A stretch of DNA of 64,000 nucleotides from the NCBI GenBank assembly GCA_023653785.1, contig JAMKCH010072306.1, positions 1-64,000 of the forward strand. Direction: 5' to 3'. Position 1 is the stretch's first letter. Each line of letters opens with the position of its first letter. The position numbers and the translations under genes are program-made. Below are positions 12,388-24,700 of this stretch, piece after piece. This DNA comes from Ophioderma brevispina (Eukaryota > Echinodermata > Ophiuroidea > Amphilepidida > Ophiodermatidae). The notes below the pieces were generated by a model. The model saw nothing but the letters and a program-made list of their open reading frames with translations. It ran no database searches and was not told the DNA's origin.

Positions 12388-13211
12388 ATTTATATCCTCA
12401 TTCATGGTAGTACTAACCCATCGGTACGATTTTGTTTAACGATTTGACGCTAACTCTAATGGCATATATTCATTTTGAAACAGCATCCGAATCTTGAATC
12501 TACAAGTTAATGGCTTGCAATATTTTTTTTTGTTTACTGACATGTTTCCCCACCCATTGTTAAGATCGCGTATTTACCACTAGGTTTACCCTATCTTACC
12601 TAGTAGGTATGGTTATTACCCGAGGGGTGTTTTGAATCAATCCCATGATGCATAGCAATGTGCCTATACTGTACTCTACAAAACAGATGTCATTACTTAG
12701 GGATAAAAAGTGTTCCAAAAGTTTAAGAACCACAAGACATTTCATAATCATGCTAAAAATTCCCTAGGTACTAACACTTTGTGGACTAAAATGAGGGTTT
12801 TTATGTGTTAAGAAAAGGATTTTCATGGGATCGCATGACCCTATTGAGGTGAAATTTCCCCAAACTGGTGCATTGTGGGATTGACTCAAAACACCCTCTG
12901 GTTATTACGCAATGGACCTTCATTGGAATCATTGAATCTAATTCGTTTGAATTAAACAAAAAACAATTATATGATATTTCAAATAAACAACATAGCAAAC
13001 CTACTACAAACTTAAAGATTAAAAATTATAATAATGAAATAACCCCAAATCACATTACTAAATTCTTTGGAATCCTGATTGATGACGATTTATCTTGAAA
13101 ATTCCACACAATTCATGTGTCAAAAATGGCCAAATCGTGAACTGAGAATTACAAGGGTATAACTGACATCTTGGTCATTTTGAGATAGGTTCACAATAAA
13201 CTAATATAATA

Positions 13212-13352
13212 AACATATTTTACCGGAAGATGGACCTTTAAGCAAATTTACATTTTGAAAAACTAATCAAATTCTATATCATTTTAAAGCTAATAGCAAG
13301 TGTAAATTAAAAAAAAATAATTATCTCACAAAAACCCAAAATGTCAGTTAGA
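13212..13352 (-). repeat. Dispersed repeat B, copy 2, inside the RT fragment
   Basis: On the minus strand this reads TTCTAACTGACATTTTGGGT, then TTTGTGAGATAA, then TTTACACTTGCTATTAG and AAAATGATATAGAATTTG. That is the same block order as at 8,990-9,115. It sits between recognisable RT segments, so it is a later insertion into the retrotransposon relic. The copy at 15,051-15,191 is its duplicate in the second tandem unit. Confidence 0.5.
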
Positions 13353-13571
13353 ACCTCAAGAAATTCAATGAAATTAACCGCAAAATTCGTCCTTCCATAG
13401 CCCAGAAATCTCTTTGCATACTCTCCCTATTTTAGTAATATTGTGCAATCATTGGACAGGTAACAACACAAATCTTGATTATCTTTCCGAAAATAAAATG
13501 CTTATCAAAATCTCTACTGACCCCATTTGGCTTGCCAACATTGATCCTCTTTTTAAATTTCGACATTTCTA

Positions 13572-13606
13572 TATAGGTCATTGATTAAAAAAATCAATGA
13601 CCTATA
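13572..13606. repeat. Perfect 15-bp-arm hairpin inside the RT relic
   Basis: TATAGGTCATTGATT is followed after five A by its exact inverse AATCAATGACCTATA. Removing one arm restores a more typical RT reading (INDLYTLQLASF after KFRHF), so the arm looks like a small inverted duplication within the decayed coding region. The same structure recurs at 15,411-15,445. Confidence 0.7.
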
Positions 13607-13975
13607 TACTCTTCAGCTAGCTTCATTTATTTTCCAATATCACCATTAAATGCTATCACCAAACCTATTACAAGATAATTTTTTCATCGTTAATGCAGCC
13701 ATTCATCACTATAGCTAGGGGTGGGCAAATAAACACCTTTTCTTCAAATCTCTATTTAGACCAGTAGATTCTATGGCAATTTGGGCTACTTAAATAAATC
13801 TGGCAAGCATTTTGATTCGCAACTGAATGTTCGACCTGTTCCCAAATCTGGCAAGCATTTTGATCGCAACTGAATTTTTGACCTGGTTCCCAAATCTGGC
13901 AAGCATTTTGATCGCAACTGAATTTTTGACCTGATTCCGTGGATTTTAAATTTTGCATGTGAAGTCGTTGGTTAA

Positions 13976-14563
13976 CCCTCGTCTTACCAAGCCCTTTTTG
14001 TAACACGGTTTACCAAGGGGGGGGGGTTACCACCCCCTCGAGAATTCGTTATAAAGCACCCGATGCTTATGATTTTGATACCAGTGGATAGCTATAGTCC
14101 TTCTCTTTCCATTGATACCAAAATAAGTACCACATACCTAGTATGGCGTCACAATGACGTCATCAAGTCCACGAGTCGGCAAAATTGGCATTTTCCACAG
14201 AAAATAGGCGAAAATCAAATTTCGCGCTAAAAAACGTAGGAATATCGGATTTTCGTGCGGTTTTCAGCTCTAAATGATGGCAATTGGCTAGTTTTACATA
14301 AACATATAGTTTTAGAGCCATACTTTGCATACTATTTTCAAAAATGCACTATAAAATATCCTTGGGTGGCAACCACCCCAACCCTTCGACTTTAAAGGTA
14401 CCGGTGAAGGTGGTACCTTCACATTTTTTTCGCTAAAATGACCAAAAAGGATGAGAGAACGATTACCTAGAAGCTTTTTACGAAAGTTTTTGGCATTTTA
14501 GGGCACCGGAGCGAAGTTCACTGGGGGGGGGGGGGGGGTAACCACCCCTTGGTAAGACGAGGG
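13976..14563. mobile_element. TTAA-type element, CCCTCGTC family, in duplication unit 1
   Basis: TTAA at 13,972-13,975 precedes CCCTCGTCTTACCAAG, and CTTGGTAAGACGAGGG is followed by TTAC, one base off TTAA. Both ends carry a G run that can pair with a nearby C run across a TTACCA loop. Internal landmarks are TATGGCGTCACAATGACGTC, GGATTTTCGTGCGGTTTTC and a GGTACCTTCAC block. At 588 bp it has no coding capacity. It is inverted relative to the copy at 10,436. The piggyBac-like assignment is inferred. Confidence 0.7.
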
Positions 14564-14782
14564 TTACATTTGGCAATTTTAAATATTACTTCAAAAAGCA
14601 GTGTTCTTGTTCCCAAACTATTATCAGACACACAAACACAGATGCTTTTGTATACTGTATAAATAATGACGAAAGCAAAATATAATACTATTTCCGGGTA
14701 AACCGGGGGGGGGGTCCCAAAGGCAATCTTAACAAGTACCTTTAACTCTTATTCTATCATTATTCTATCTTCCTATCTCATG

Positions 14783-15574
14783 CGTTTGAATTAAACAAAA
14801 AACAATTATATGATATTTCAAATAAACAACATAGCAAACCTACTACAAACTTAAAGATTAAAAATTATAATAATGAAATAACCCCAAATCACATTACTAA
14901 ATTCTTTGGAATCCTGATTGATGACGATTTATCTTGAAAATTCCACACAATTCATGTGTCAAAAATGGCCAAATCGTGAACTGAGAATTACAAGGGTATA
15001 ACTGACATCTTGGTCATTTTGAGATAGGTTCACAATAAACTAATATAATAAACATATTTTACCGGAAGATGGACCTTTAAGCAAATTTACATTTTGAAAA
15101 ACTAATCAAATTCTATATCATTTTAAAGCTAATAGCAAGTGTAAATTAAAAAAAAATAATTATCTCACAAAAACCCAAAATGTCAGTTAGAACCTCAAGA
15201 AATTCAATGAAATTAACCGCAAAATTCGTCCTTCCATAGCCCAGAAATCTCTTTGCATACTCTCCCTATTTTAGTAATATTGTGCAATCATTGGACAGGT
15301 AACAACACAAATCTTGATTATCTTTCCGAAAATAAAATGCTTATCAAAATCTCTACTGACCCCATTTGGCTTGCCAACATTGATCCTCTTTTTAAATTTC
15401 GACATTTCTATATAGGTCATTGATTAAAAAAATCAATGACCTATATACTCTTCAGCTAGCTTCATTTATTTTCCAATATCACCATTAAATGCTATCACCA
15501 AACCTATTACAAGATAATTTTTTCATCGTTAATGCAGCCATTCATCACTATAGCTAGGGGTGGGCAAATAAACA
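14783..15574 (+). pseudogene. Non-LTR retrotransposon RT C-terminal fragment (dead), copy 2
   Basis: This is the duplicate of the relic at 12,944-13,735 with identical disruptions: the stop after the DDDLS box, the inserted repeat B and the internal hairpin. The upstream flank differs here (it follows the end of unit 1), so the few residues before ELNKKQ are not RT. The shared breaks show that the relic was already dead before the tandem duplication. Confidence 0.7.
15051..15191 (-). repeat. Dispersed repeat B, copy 3
   Basis: This is the duplicate of the copy at 13,212-13,352, carried by the second tandem unit and identical by eye. It is not an independent insertion. Confidence 0.5.
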
Positions 15575-15816
15575 CCTTTTCTTCAAATCTCTATTTAGAC
15601 CAGTAGATTCTATGGCAATTTGGGCTACTTAAATAAATCTGGCAAGCATTTTGATTCGCAACTGAATGTTCGACCTGTTCCCAAATCTGGCAAGCATTTT
15701 GATCGCAACTGAATTTTTTGACCTGGTTCCCAAATCTGGCAAGCATTTTGATCGCAACTGAATTTTTTGACCTGATTCCGTGGATTTTAAATTTTGCATG
15801 TGAAGTCGTTGGTTAA

Positions 15817-16404
15817 CCCTCGTCTTACCAAGCCCTTTTTGTAACACGGTTTACCAAGGGGGGGGGGTTACCACCCCCTCGAGAATTCGTTATAAAGCAC
15901 CCGATGCTTATGATTTTGATACCAGTGGATAGCTATAGTCCTTCTCTTTCCATTGATACCAAAATAAGTACCACATACCTAGTATGGCGTCACAATGACG
16001 TCATCAAGTCCACGAGTCGGCAAAATTGGCATTTTCCACAGAAAATAGGCGAAAATCAAATTTCGCGCTAAAAAACGTAGGAATATCGGATTTTCGTGCG
16101 GTTTTCAGCTCTAAATGATGGCAATTGGCTAGTTTTACATAAACATATAGTTTTAGAGCCATACTTTGCATACTATTTTCAAAAATGCACTATAAAATAT
16201 CCTTGGGTGGCAACCACCCCAACCCTTCGACTTTAAAGGTACCGGTGAAGGTGGTACCTTCACATTTTTTTCGCTAAAATGACCAAAAAGGATGAGAGAA
16301 CGATTACCTAGAAGCTTTTTACGAAAGTTTTTGGCATTTTAGGGCACCGGAGCGAAGTTCACTGGGGGGGGGGGGGGGGTAACCACCCCTTGGTAAGACG
16401 AGGG
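15817..16404. mobile_element. TTAA-type element, CCCTCGTC family, in duplication unit 2
   Basis: This element is the tandem-duplication copy of that at 13,976-14,563, with TTAA before CCCTCGTC and TTAC after GACGAGGG. It was duplicated passively with its host unit, because flanks and element are identical in the two units. It therefore does not count as an independent insertion. Confidence 0.7.
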
Positions 16405-17393
16405 TTACATTTGGCAATTTTAAATATTACTTCAAAAAGCAGTGTTCTTGTTCCCAAACTATTATCAGACACACAAACACAGATGCTTTTGTATACTGTA
16501 TAAATAATGACGAAAGCAAAATATAATACTATTTCCGGGTAAACCGGGGGGGGGGTCCCAAAGGCAATCTTAACAAGTACCTTTAACTCTTATTCTATCA
16601 TTATTCTATCTTCCTATCTCATGCGTTTAATTTAATTCTAAAATTAAGTAATAATTTAAATTTTCAAATTCTTTTGCATCAATTGGCGCCATCTTAATAC
16701 TTCATCCTTTGCATTATTTCCCATTAGAAAATTATTCAAAAATCCAATTCTACGTTCAATTCCACTTGCTCAAAGCATTTTCCACATTTCCTTGAGGGAT
16801 CTATTTACCACCCACGAAACGAAACACAGAGCAAATGCAAAATTGTTATCAAGATAACGATGCATATCTGCAAGGAGTTGGACCCATTTAGTTTTCAATT
16901 CTAAATTTGAATGGTGTTCCAATTATTTATAATGAATTCCACTTTCTATTTTTTCCATCCTATAATGTTTCTTCTAATATTCCAATTTTATTCCAAATGT
17001 GTGTGCACTCGGCAACAGGTGATATTTACTAAGCCGCTGAAGTTCTCTCCCCTCAGCAATTTGCCAAAGATGGTAACAATCCAATTGATATGGTTCACTT
17101 TGTACTTATAAAAGTTCCAAGTAATGCCTTTTTTTGGGATATAAAATATCTTTATCATAATGACTCCAAACCTGACTTCCAAATATAAGCCAATTAAGAT
17201 CAATAATTTACTAGCCCTTACCTGACTCAATATTCCATCAATTTGTTATCAAATTGGAGACACTGTCTTATCTCCTTGGCGGCAAAGAGTTAAGAGTTTG
17301 GTACCATTAGCAACCTTGTGTTTTTCTCATCTCATCTGTAAACTATTTTGACTGATTTCTTTCCCATTATGATTCTACAGGCTAAAATATGGT

Positions 17394-18033
17394 TTGCTCA
17401 CGGTAACCGGAAATTAGTTTGTAGAGTACTCTATGTGCTATTGTAATACGCATCAAATGCAATTTTAAAAGTAAAGTATGTGGTAATGACCCTTCCTATA
17501 TACCAGTCAATAAAAATAAGTGGCCTAACTTGGACAAAATTGCAACAGAAATGATTTCTTTTGACTTGTACTTGTACATGTCATAGAACAACATATTAAA
17601 AAAGTAGAAAACTGTAGGAATTGGAATTCCTTCAAATCATCGGTCAAAGTTTATTAGGGGGTAAACAAATTCAAAGTCATCTGATAAACCTAAAATTTAG
17701 ACCAAAATGTTTATTATGTGATAAGGAATAAATAAATGTATATAAGTTTGTCATACTTCCGTGTTCTAGTTATGGAATTATAAAAGAAAATAGGGTAGAG
17801 GTCAAATATGTTATTGTATAATTATGTTAATACAGGGGTCAAACAGAAACGTTACCCATATTACAACAAAATGTGCACTAACTCATTTGTTTGGTCACAA
17901 AGATTAAAACAGAACAGTTTATAATATGTCTGAAGCTTCGTTACTGTGGTAACAAGGTAATTTTATGACGCACACTGTCATTGTTTCTAATTGAGCTTGA
18001 CTTAATTAATTACCCTATTAATCTTAAAAAGAA
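17394..18033. repeat. Diverged tandem duplication, unit 1 (about 640 bp)
   Basis: The unit begins at TTGCTCACGGTAACCGGAAA and ends near TTAATTACCCTATTAATC. The next unit repeats the same order of blocks: GTAGAGTACTCTATG, AAGTAAAGTATGTGG, CTTGTACTTGTACATGTCAT, GGGTAGAGGTCAAATATG, GGTCAAACAGAAACGTTACC and ATGACGC. Many small indels separate the units. There is no coding potential that survives in both, so this is probably non-coding. Confidence 0.75.
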
Positions 18034-19165
18034 TATTGTTTGCTCACGGTAACCGGAAATTAGTTTGTAGAGTACTCTATGGCTATTGTAATATACGCAT
18101 CAACCTGCATTTAAGAAGTAAAGTATGTGGTGAATGACCCTTCCTAATATACCGTCAATAAAACATAAGTGGCACTACTTGGAGCAAAATTGCCACAAGA
18201 AATGATTTCTTTTGACTTGTACTTGTACATGTCATAGAAACAACATATTAAAAAGTAGAAAACTGTATGAATTGGAATTCCTTCAATCATCGGTCAAGTT
18301 TATTAGGGGTAAACAAATTCAAAGTCATCTTATTACACCTAAATTCGACTCAAACATGTTTATTATGTGCTAAGGAATAAATAATGTATATAAGTTTTTT
18401 TTTTTTTTTGTCCCTAACTGGGAAATCCGTGTCTCTATAGTGAATTCAACCCATCGTGTCACCGGAGGAAAAGTTTTTGGACAGCGTCGATTAAGAGGAG
18501 GCAGAATATGTGGCTTGACAGAACGAACTAAGATAATCTGTGGCCTTTCATGTTTACATAGAGATGCAAAGCTTTTGTGTGTTTCCTTTCTATCCAAAGC
18601 ACAGGGCACTCAACATTCAACTCACCACATTGAATACCATTGAACCAATACTATTAGGGCAGAATGTAGTGAGAGTTAATGTCGCTATAAATGTGTTTTA
18701 CGGTGACCTGAAGATCATAAAGCTCAGAATTGATTTTTTTTTTTTTTTAAATTAAATGGTAAATATTCAAATAGACATACTATCTGGTGGAATTTTAACC
18801 TTTTCATCTACTACTGCACAATCCCCTCACCCCCCCACATTCAATGGCTATACCTTTGGAAAGTACTAGAGGGGACAGCATGTTAAATCTACTATAGTTC
18901 TGGATGATAAAAAGAAAATTGGGTAGAGGTCAAATATGTTTATTGTATAATTTATGTTAATACACGGGGTCAAACAGAAACGTTACCCATATTACACAAA
19001 ATTTGCACTACCTCATTTGTTTGGGTCCCAAAATTAAAACAGAACATTTTATAATATGGTCTGAAACTTCGTTACTGTCTGTAACAAGGGTATTTTATGA
19101 CGCTGTCATTGTTTCTAATTGTAGCTTGACTTAATTAATTAACCCTATTAATCTAAAAATAATTT
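18034..19165. repeat. Diverged tandem duplication, unit 2, split by an insertion
   Basis: The second copy of the 17,394-18,033 unit runs from 18,034 to about 18,395 and resumes near 18,891 to 19,165. The roughly 500 bp between has no counterpart in unit 1. Differences from unit 1 are mostly one-base indels and substitutions. The pre-insertion and post-insertion edges do not match unit 1 perfectly, so a small deletion accompanied the insertion. Confidence 0.7.
18396..18890 (-). mobile_element. Possible retroposed insertion with oligo-T edge
   Basis: Relative to unit 1 of the surrounding duplication, this stretch is extra. It begins with a run of about 20 T, which on the minus strand would be a terminal poly-A, as expected for a retroposed transcript or SINE. 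A second T-run of about 17 lies at 18,733-18,749, so it could be two stacked insertions. No tRNA-like promoter boxes, RT or target duplication were found. The origin of the body is unknown. Confidence 0.35.
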
Positions 19166-19169
19166 GTTG

Positions 19170-22100
19170 CATATCACAACTATGTATTTTTTTTAATCCT
19201 CGTGACTTGAGTAACAAGTTCTTTATTACTTTCTTAACAATATGTATTTTCGAAACTTGCCCCTGTTAAAGACAATCGGATATTTGACCTTTCCTCCCAT
19301 TTTCTGATTTATTTCCTAACCACCAACAGGGTATGGCAAGCTATACATTAATTTGATCCTTGTGTTGAAACAAACAAGATGGCATACTTTTAAGTAGATT
19401 AAACTCATGTAATACCCCATGTTAACTTTGAAATACCTCTTTTAAAGATGGTCCCACATAAGCGAATCGCACGGTTGCCTTTCAAAGCAAGTGTTATTTT
19501 ACCCTCTTTGCAATTACTTAGAGCAACACCAAACACCACCACCAAATTATCGTTAATAGTGTGCAACACTAGTAAATGTAAATGTATTACATTGTATTTA
19601 CTTTGTTAATTATTAACACCACCTTGTTCACCTACTAGCGTTGTTAAAGTTATTATTGAAAGCACAAAAATACGTTAATGGATTGAAACAAGCTATGGTG
19701 TTTCCCGTACCGTTAATTAAACATACTATGTTTTTGCTTATCACAGTAGTTTTTTACCTATTTAAGTCCCATATAGACATTCGAATCCATTTCATTAGCA
19801 CTGGGCATTATCGACCAGCTGATTCTCATGTCCAAGTTCGTTGTCCCTTAAGGTGGTGACATACGGTATTGAATGACTCAAACTTTGCGGTTACATAGAC
19901 CAAAATACCGCCAATATGCACTCAACATGCAGTCTTGTGAATTCTTGCAATTCTTACAGACGTACATACCTTTGTTTTATATCAATTTGATATCTCAAAT
20001 GTAATTCGAGAATAAATAGGAGGGAGCGATTCTCAACCAGCAAATTGCAAGTCCGAATGAAACCGGAAGCATAAATGAACGAGGTTAAAGGTCGTACACA
20101 ACACGGTAAACAAAGCACACCACCGATGAACAAAAATCCGTTCCAACACATATTCAGACGCGCCGGCCAAGCCCATACAGAAAAAAAGTAACCAATTGGG
20201 GAATCGGTATACATGTGTGTATAATATTTGATGCGGTGCCTCCTGACTAAAAAAAAAAAAAAAAAAAAAAGCTTGGCCTTATCCCGAAAAGTGAAGAGTG
20301 AGCTAGTTCTATACCTATCGGATAATTTTGAATCTTCCTAACAATTCAGATAACCCTTGCTTTTTGTCTTAATTTAAACAGACGACGGCTAAATTTGTGA
20401 GTTCTTGGCTACCAACCATCGTCCTGACTATCCATGAAATACGGCCACACACACATCGATCGCGTGAGGAATGAGTGACAGGTGCACACACCAGAATCAA
20501 TGACGTAATAGACAAAATGACTAGAGACTTCTCTTTCCGAAGCAAAAAAATTTACACAAACATTGCACACAAGCACAGCACACAAAAAAAAGAAAGACCC
20601 CCTTCGTAAAACGGCTTTAGTCAATTTAGGTTAATAGAGCGCTCGGACGACGTTTGGCTAGATATCTCCTACCGAGGGTGTGGCTAGCTCTTGTCAAGAA
20701 ATATAGAATCACACTGACACTGGCGCAAAAAACACCGAAAGCGTAGTTCGCCAGTGGCGTGCATACTAATACCATGAGTCCTGTGCGATTTCTATCTACG
20801 ATACGGAGTGTGGAAGCAATAATGACTTACACGTGGGACGAAAAATTCGATTTTTTTTTTTCCGAAATAGGTAAGTGAAAATTGACATCAACAATCTCAT
20901 ATGAATCATAGATCACATGCTTGCATGGACTACATGAATGGTGAGTAAATAAATTAAAGATAAGTTTCCTTCTGCAAAGTTGAACTTCGCTGAGTTCAGG
21001 AAAATGGCTAAGTCATTTAATGCAACGTTCCTGTAACCATACCTAGTCCTGATTTACATGTTACGTAACTATACCCTTTATAATCATAATTTAGGTACAT
21101 TATGACCATATTTTAAAGGGAAGGGGTCATGAATAAAAAAAAATCATTTACCAACAAGAAACAGTTTATGATAGATTGCATCACGAAGAATCAATTTCAA
21201 TTCAAACAAAAACATTTAAAATGTCGATACAATTTTTTCCATAAATTACCGAATTTATTACTCACCCAATTAAACTTGAAAAGCGATCCGAAAAAGAGAA
21301 AACTTCGGGCAACTCAGCATGACTAAAATATGATAACCATTTGCATTTTTGTATACCTAATACCTATCACTTAATGCAAACTTCCAGGTAAACCCCCTGT
21401 AGCCAGAAACCCAATAGTTTTAAGAACTCACTACTCACTGCCACAATAATACACACACTTTGACTAGTAAATCCCAAAATCACCAACCTAATTATTCTAA
21501 TAAATCCGATGTGGCGATTATAAACGTTGTCACGCGTCTACGCCAATGAATTGGGGTGAGCGATTATTGTTTTTTTTATTACTTTAATCAGGTGACTTGC
21601 CGATTCATCACACCTCTTTCGCCGCTCTCTTTGTTTTGTTTTTAACATCAGGCGTATTTGCTTGAACCAGCTTGGTATTATTTTAACGATATCCACTGTT
21701 CTTTTAGTTCGCACGGTTCATCTACACTAAATTACACTCGCTTTGCTCTTCACATTATCACTTTTACAACTAGACTACTTTTCAATGATTTTTTGCTTTG
21801 CCAAGGGTCAAAGGCAAAATTGTTCATTTTGATTACATACTTCGCAGAAGTACACCATTTCCCACTATAATCAATAATAAATATTATAATTCGATTATTG
21901 GGTACGGCAAGGTTGCACCTTCATGACAATGAATAAAATGCCATCTCAATTTCTTGTCTGAATATCAGTGATCAAGGGACATCACTATGCTACATTGACT
22001 TAAGCAAATAGCGGCGTTATTGATAAGTGATCCACCTGGTATTCAGCGGACAAAGGATTTCAGATTCCCCTTTGTTTATTTGGAACGCAGAGCCTTGTTG

Positions 22101-23200
22101 TGACTGTCCATAGCAGCTGAAAAGTGTCAGGTTTATAGACTCTTATCCCCACCCGTTTAGGTAGACGTTTCACATACACTCCCAGTACGACGGCCAATGA
22201 GGTATTGCCATTGATTCCGTCATGCTCTGTATGATGTTGGAATACGTTTTTATTAAGATTTATTCGGAGGAAAGCGGATTTGTCCACCGCAGAGAATGGA
22301 TGTATGGGCCCATTGGTCTCGGTCACTGTTTCGCTACTGTAACATAAGCCCAGCCTCGTCCAATCACATCCCGTTGGCTTGCGGTTCAGTTGACCAATGG
22401 GCGTCGACTTTTTCTCCCGGGCTTTGGCCTTTTTCGCCAACCATCTCACATAGCATCAGATCTGCGTAGGAGTAAGTCATGGTTTTGGCTACTTAGACAC
22501 AACATTGTTTCCCCACCCTCCTCTACCCTTTTCGTTATGGAGGGACGAAGTAAACATTTCTCATTTTTCTTGGCCAAAAGCGGGCTCCTTGCTTTTATTT
22601 TTGGCATTAGTGATTTCATTCATTACTATGGCAGTTTTCTTTACTGATAACTGATTTGAGCGAGCCAGAATTGCTGACGTCAGCTCTGCAGATTATGCTC
22701 CATTTAATAATTAGAGTACTTATCAAACATGTTGACCTAACAAATAGCGGATATAAAGGATTTTCATTCATTTAATTTAGTTTCAGTCAATCCAGAGGTA
22801 TCTGCTTCGATTTTCTTGCACTACTCAGTTTCATTGACTATTGCATTAATTAAATTATTAAGATTGCAATTTATCGTTAGATAATTTTTGGGGGGATGTC
22901 TTCGAGCCCTTAGAGGTAACTAACTTCAGGTTCAACAGTTAAAGTTAATATTCAAACAATTGTTCATAGGCCGCCCATTGATGTATTTGACTTTAGGAGC
23001 CTTTTAACTGTTTGATTCACAACTGTAATCCCATATTCTAATGATCCCTGGACTGTTTGCCGGGTAAGCCAGGCTAAATGGTTAGTATTAATCCGCGCCC
23101 CCCCCCCCTCCGCATATCGTAATGTCAATGCCTAATCTTTGCGACAACATGATCCCTCTGGTGATATTATATAATGTTAAATGATGTATTCATTATGGTT
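19170..23200. other. No recognisable gene
   Basis: This is 4 kb with only short open frames. The longest (22,060-22,449, minus) starts at GTG and has no recognisable domain. Around 22,330-22,420 there are two CCAAT-box-like words (TCCAATCACATCC and TGACCAATGGGCG) near a locally GC-richer patch, which could mark a promoter, but no TATA, exon or splice structure supports it. A poly-A run of about 22 lies at 20,250-20,271. Confidence 0.4.
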
Positions 23201-23214
23201 TTGCCGTAATTTAA

Positions 23215-24700
23215 ATGTCATTTGGTGAAATTTGGTCCAGAGGAAAACTGTCCTTCATGGCAAGGGCATGCAATCATAAAGATTTTAATTATTTTTAAAC
23301 ATAGGTGGCTTGTCATACTAAATTTTACATATGTGGCTTTACAGAAATTGCATGTTGGTTTTACAGATGGCTCAATCTGTGCTATGGGGTTTATAGGGGA
23401 ACTGTCTCAGCCCATGGTAATAAAATGAATTGTTCTCAAAACCAGGCCTACGCTTTGCGACAATTTTCTCACTCTAGTGATATATATAAGTGTTGGATTA
23501 CTTTTTGGCTATTGCATTAAGTTAAATTCACTTGGGAATTTTGGCTAGAGGAAATTGTCTTCATTTCCAAGGGCATGCAAATCAAAGAATTTTTCTATAT
23601 TTACATATCGTCGGGTGTAATACATAGTGACGGATGTTGAATTTTAATCATTTTTACGAATTAAGGGAAATAACCAAAATCTTCAAATAGGCCAAATGCA
23701 GACCTTGCAAGCACTTCATAATTAATATCTTAATTTGAAATTTTGCAATTTTGACGTCAATGGTTGCATAAACGACTTTAGTGTATTACATAGTGAGGTG
23801 GTTGAACCCTCGTCCAAAGAAGTGTATACTTGATTTCTTCCCACCAAGGCACTTTTTTAACTACATTGTAGTATTATCTCATCTGACATTTATAACTGCA
23901 CAAGCAAAATATGTATTTTTATAAATATCGATATTATTAAGAATTTATTTTATATTTACAGTTCCAAAGCGTGAACGCGGCAATCCACTCAACATCCGTC
24001 CACCTTATGTAATAAACCAAATTGAGCAGATTCGCGAGGACGGATGCGGTTTTGACTGATGTTCAGAAAACGCCGGTTGATGTTTTCCATAATGTCTGAT
24101 CCTGAATAACGCTTTAGTATAGGGAAAATTCAACATCCGTCACTATGTCATGAACATAATTGCCGATTTGCGTACTTTGTGGTGTGACGGATATGATGGT
24201 TGACTTTTCCAATGTGTTACATTCAGTTTATCAAGTAAGAATTCATGAATATTAGCTAAAATAAATTTTCCAGTTGTTAATTTCGTTTCTTAATCGGATT
24301 TGATTGTTTGAATCGTATGCGGGGATGTGTACGGACCATCTAGAGTTCGCGATTTTTCAAATGCGATTTTCTCAGAAACAAAAATTCGTATTTTGTTTAA
24401 CATCCGTCACTATGTAATACACCCGACGATATGTGGCTTGTCATACTAAAATTTTGCATATGTGGCTTTACAGAAAATTGCATGTTGGCTTTACAGATGG
24501 CTCAATCTGTGGTATGGGTTTATTAGGGGAAACTGTCTCCAAGCCCATGGTGTTAAAATAAATTATTCTCAAAGCCAGGCCATATTGAAAACTATGGTTG
24601 TTTGGGGAACCTGTTATGTATGAATAAAGGACTACGTCCTACGCACGATGTGATGCAATTGGCAAACCTTTGTCTTGACCCAATCTTTATCTGTGGAAAA
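23215..24700. repeat. Diverged tandem duplication split by a TIR element
   Basis: Unit 1 (about 23,215-23,525) contains CAAGGGCATGCAATCATAAA, GTGGCTTGTCATACTAAA, GTGGCTTTACAGAAATTGCA and GATGGCTCAATCTGTG. Unit 2 begins at about 23,530 with CCAAGGGCATGCAAATCAAA, is interrupted at 23,609-24,428, and resumes with ATGTGGCTTGTCATACTAAA through to the same final blocks near 24,600. Unit 1 thus serves as the uninterrupted version of the insertion site in unit 2. No coding function is visible. Confidence 0.8.
23609..24428. mobile_element. 820 bp TIR element with reiterated terminal motif
   Basis: The left end CGTCGGGTGTAATACATAGT continues GACGGATGTTGAA, and the right end is its exact inverse, ending TACACCCGACG. 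ATAT flanks both sides, and the adjacent tandem copy (near 23,300) lacks the element, so the boundaries are firm. Inside, shortened versions of the terminal word recur at about 23,785, 23,980, 24,128 and 24,183 in both orientations (for example TCAACATCCGTCACTATGT). There is no transposase frame. Reiterated end motifs could be multiple transposase-binding sites or the trace of nested insertions of the same family. Confidence 0.75.

Larger units (their letters stand above)
12944..13735 (+). pseudogene. Non-LTR retrotransposon RT C-terminal fragment (dead), copy 1
   Basis: Reading the plus strand gives the late part of a LINE-type RT domain. KFFGILIDDDLS corresponds to the conserved FLGIxID..LSW box, followed further on by WTGNNTNLDYLS, DPIWLANIDPLFKF, LYTLQLASFIFQ and NAAIHHYS, in the order usual for the RT-thumb and C-terminal region of CR1/Jockey-like elements. 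It is broken by an in-frame stop right after DDDLS, by about 250 bp of unrelated sequence including repeat B, by a hairpin near 13,572-13,606 and by frame changes. The catalytic palm region is absent, so it cannot encode activity. The class is inferred from motif order. Confidence 0.7.
12944..14782. repeat. Tandem duplication unit 1 (1,839 bp)
   Basis: This unit and the next (14,783-16,623) are the same sequence placed head to tail. By eye the only differences are two T-run length changes (TTTTT versus TTTTTT in the GCAACTGAATTTTT words), which fully account for the 2 bp length difference. The junctions share CGTTT: the unit starts CGTTTGAATT, and the sequence after unit 2 resumes CGTTTAATTT. 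Contents are an RT fragment, repeat B, a hairpin, a three-fold CAAATCTGGCAAGCATTTTG block and one CCCTCGTC element. Near identity means either a very recent duplication or an assembly duplication. Confidence 0.9.
14783..16623. repeat. Tandem duplication unit 2 (1,841 bp)
   Basis: This is the second head-to-tail copy of the unit at 12,944-14,782, differing only by two extra T residues in T-runs near 15,715 and 15,765. Those two insertions change the frame of a minus-strand open reading (84 codons in unit 1, 72 differently framed codons in unit 2), which shows that neither reading is a maintained gene. G runs of the CCCTCGTC element are the same length in both units, which would be surprising for two independently read, independently evolving copies. 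Confidence 0.9.

Noticed and set aside
22060..22449. 129-codon minus-strand open frame with nearby CCAAT-like words
   Set aside because: It starts at GTG, shows no recognisable motif, and has no splice or polyadenylation context. It was left out as a gene but mentioned in the surrounding stretch.
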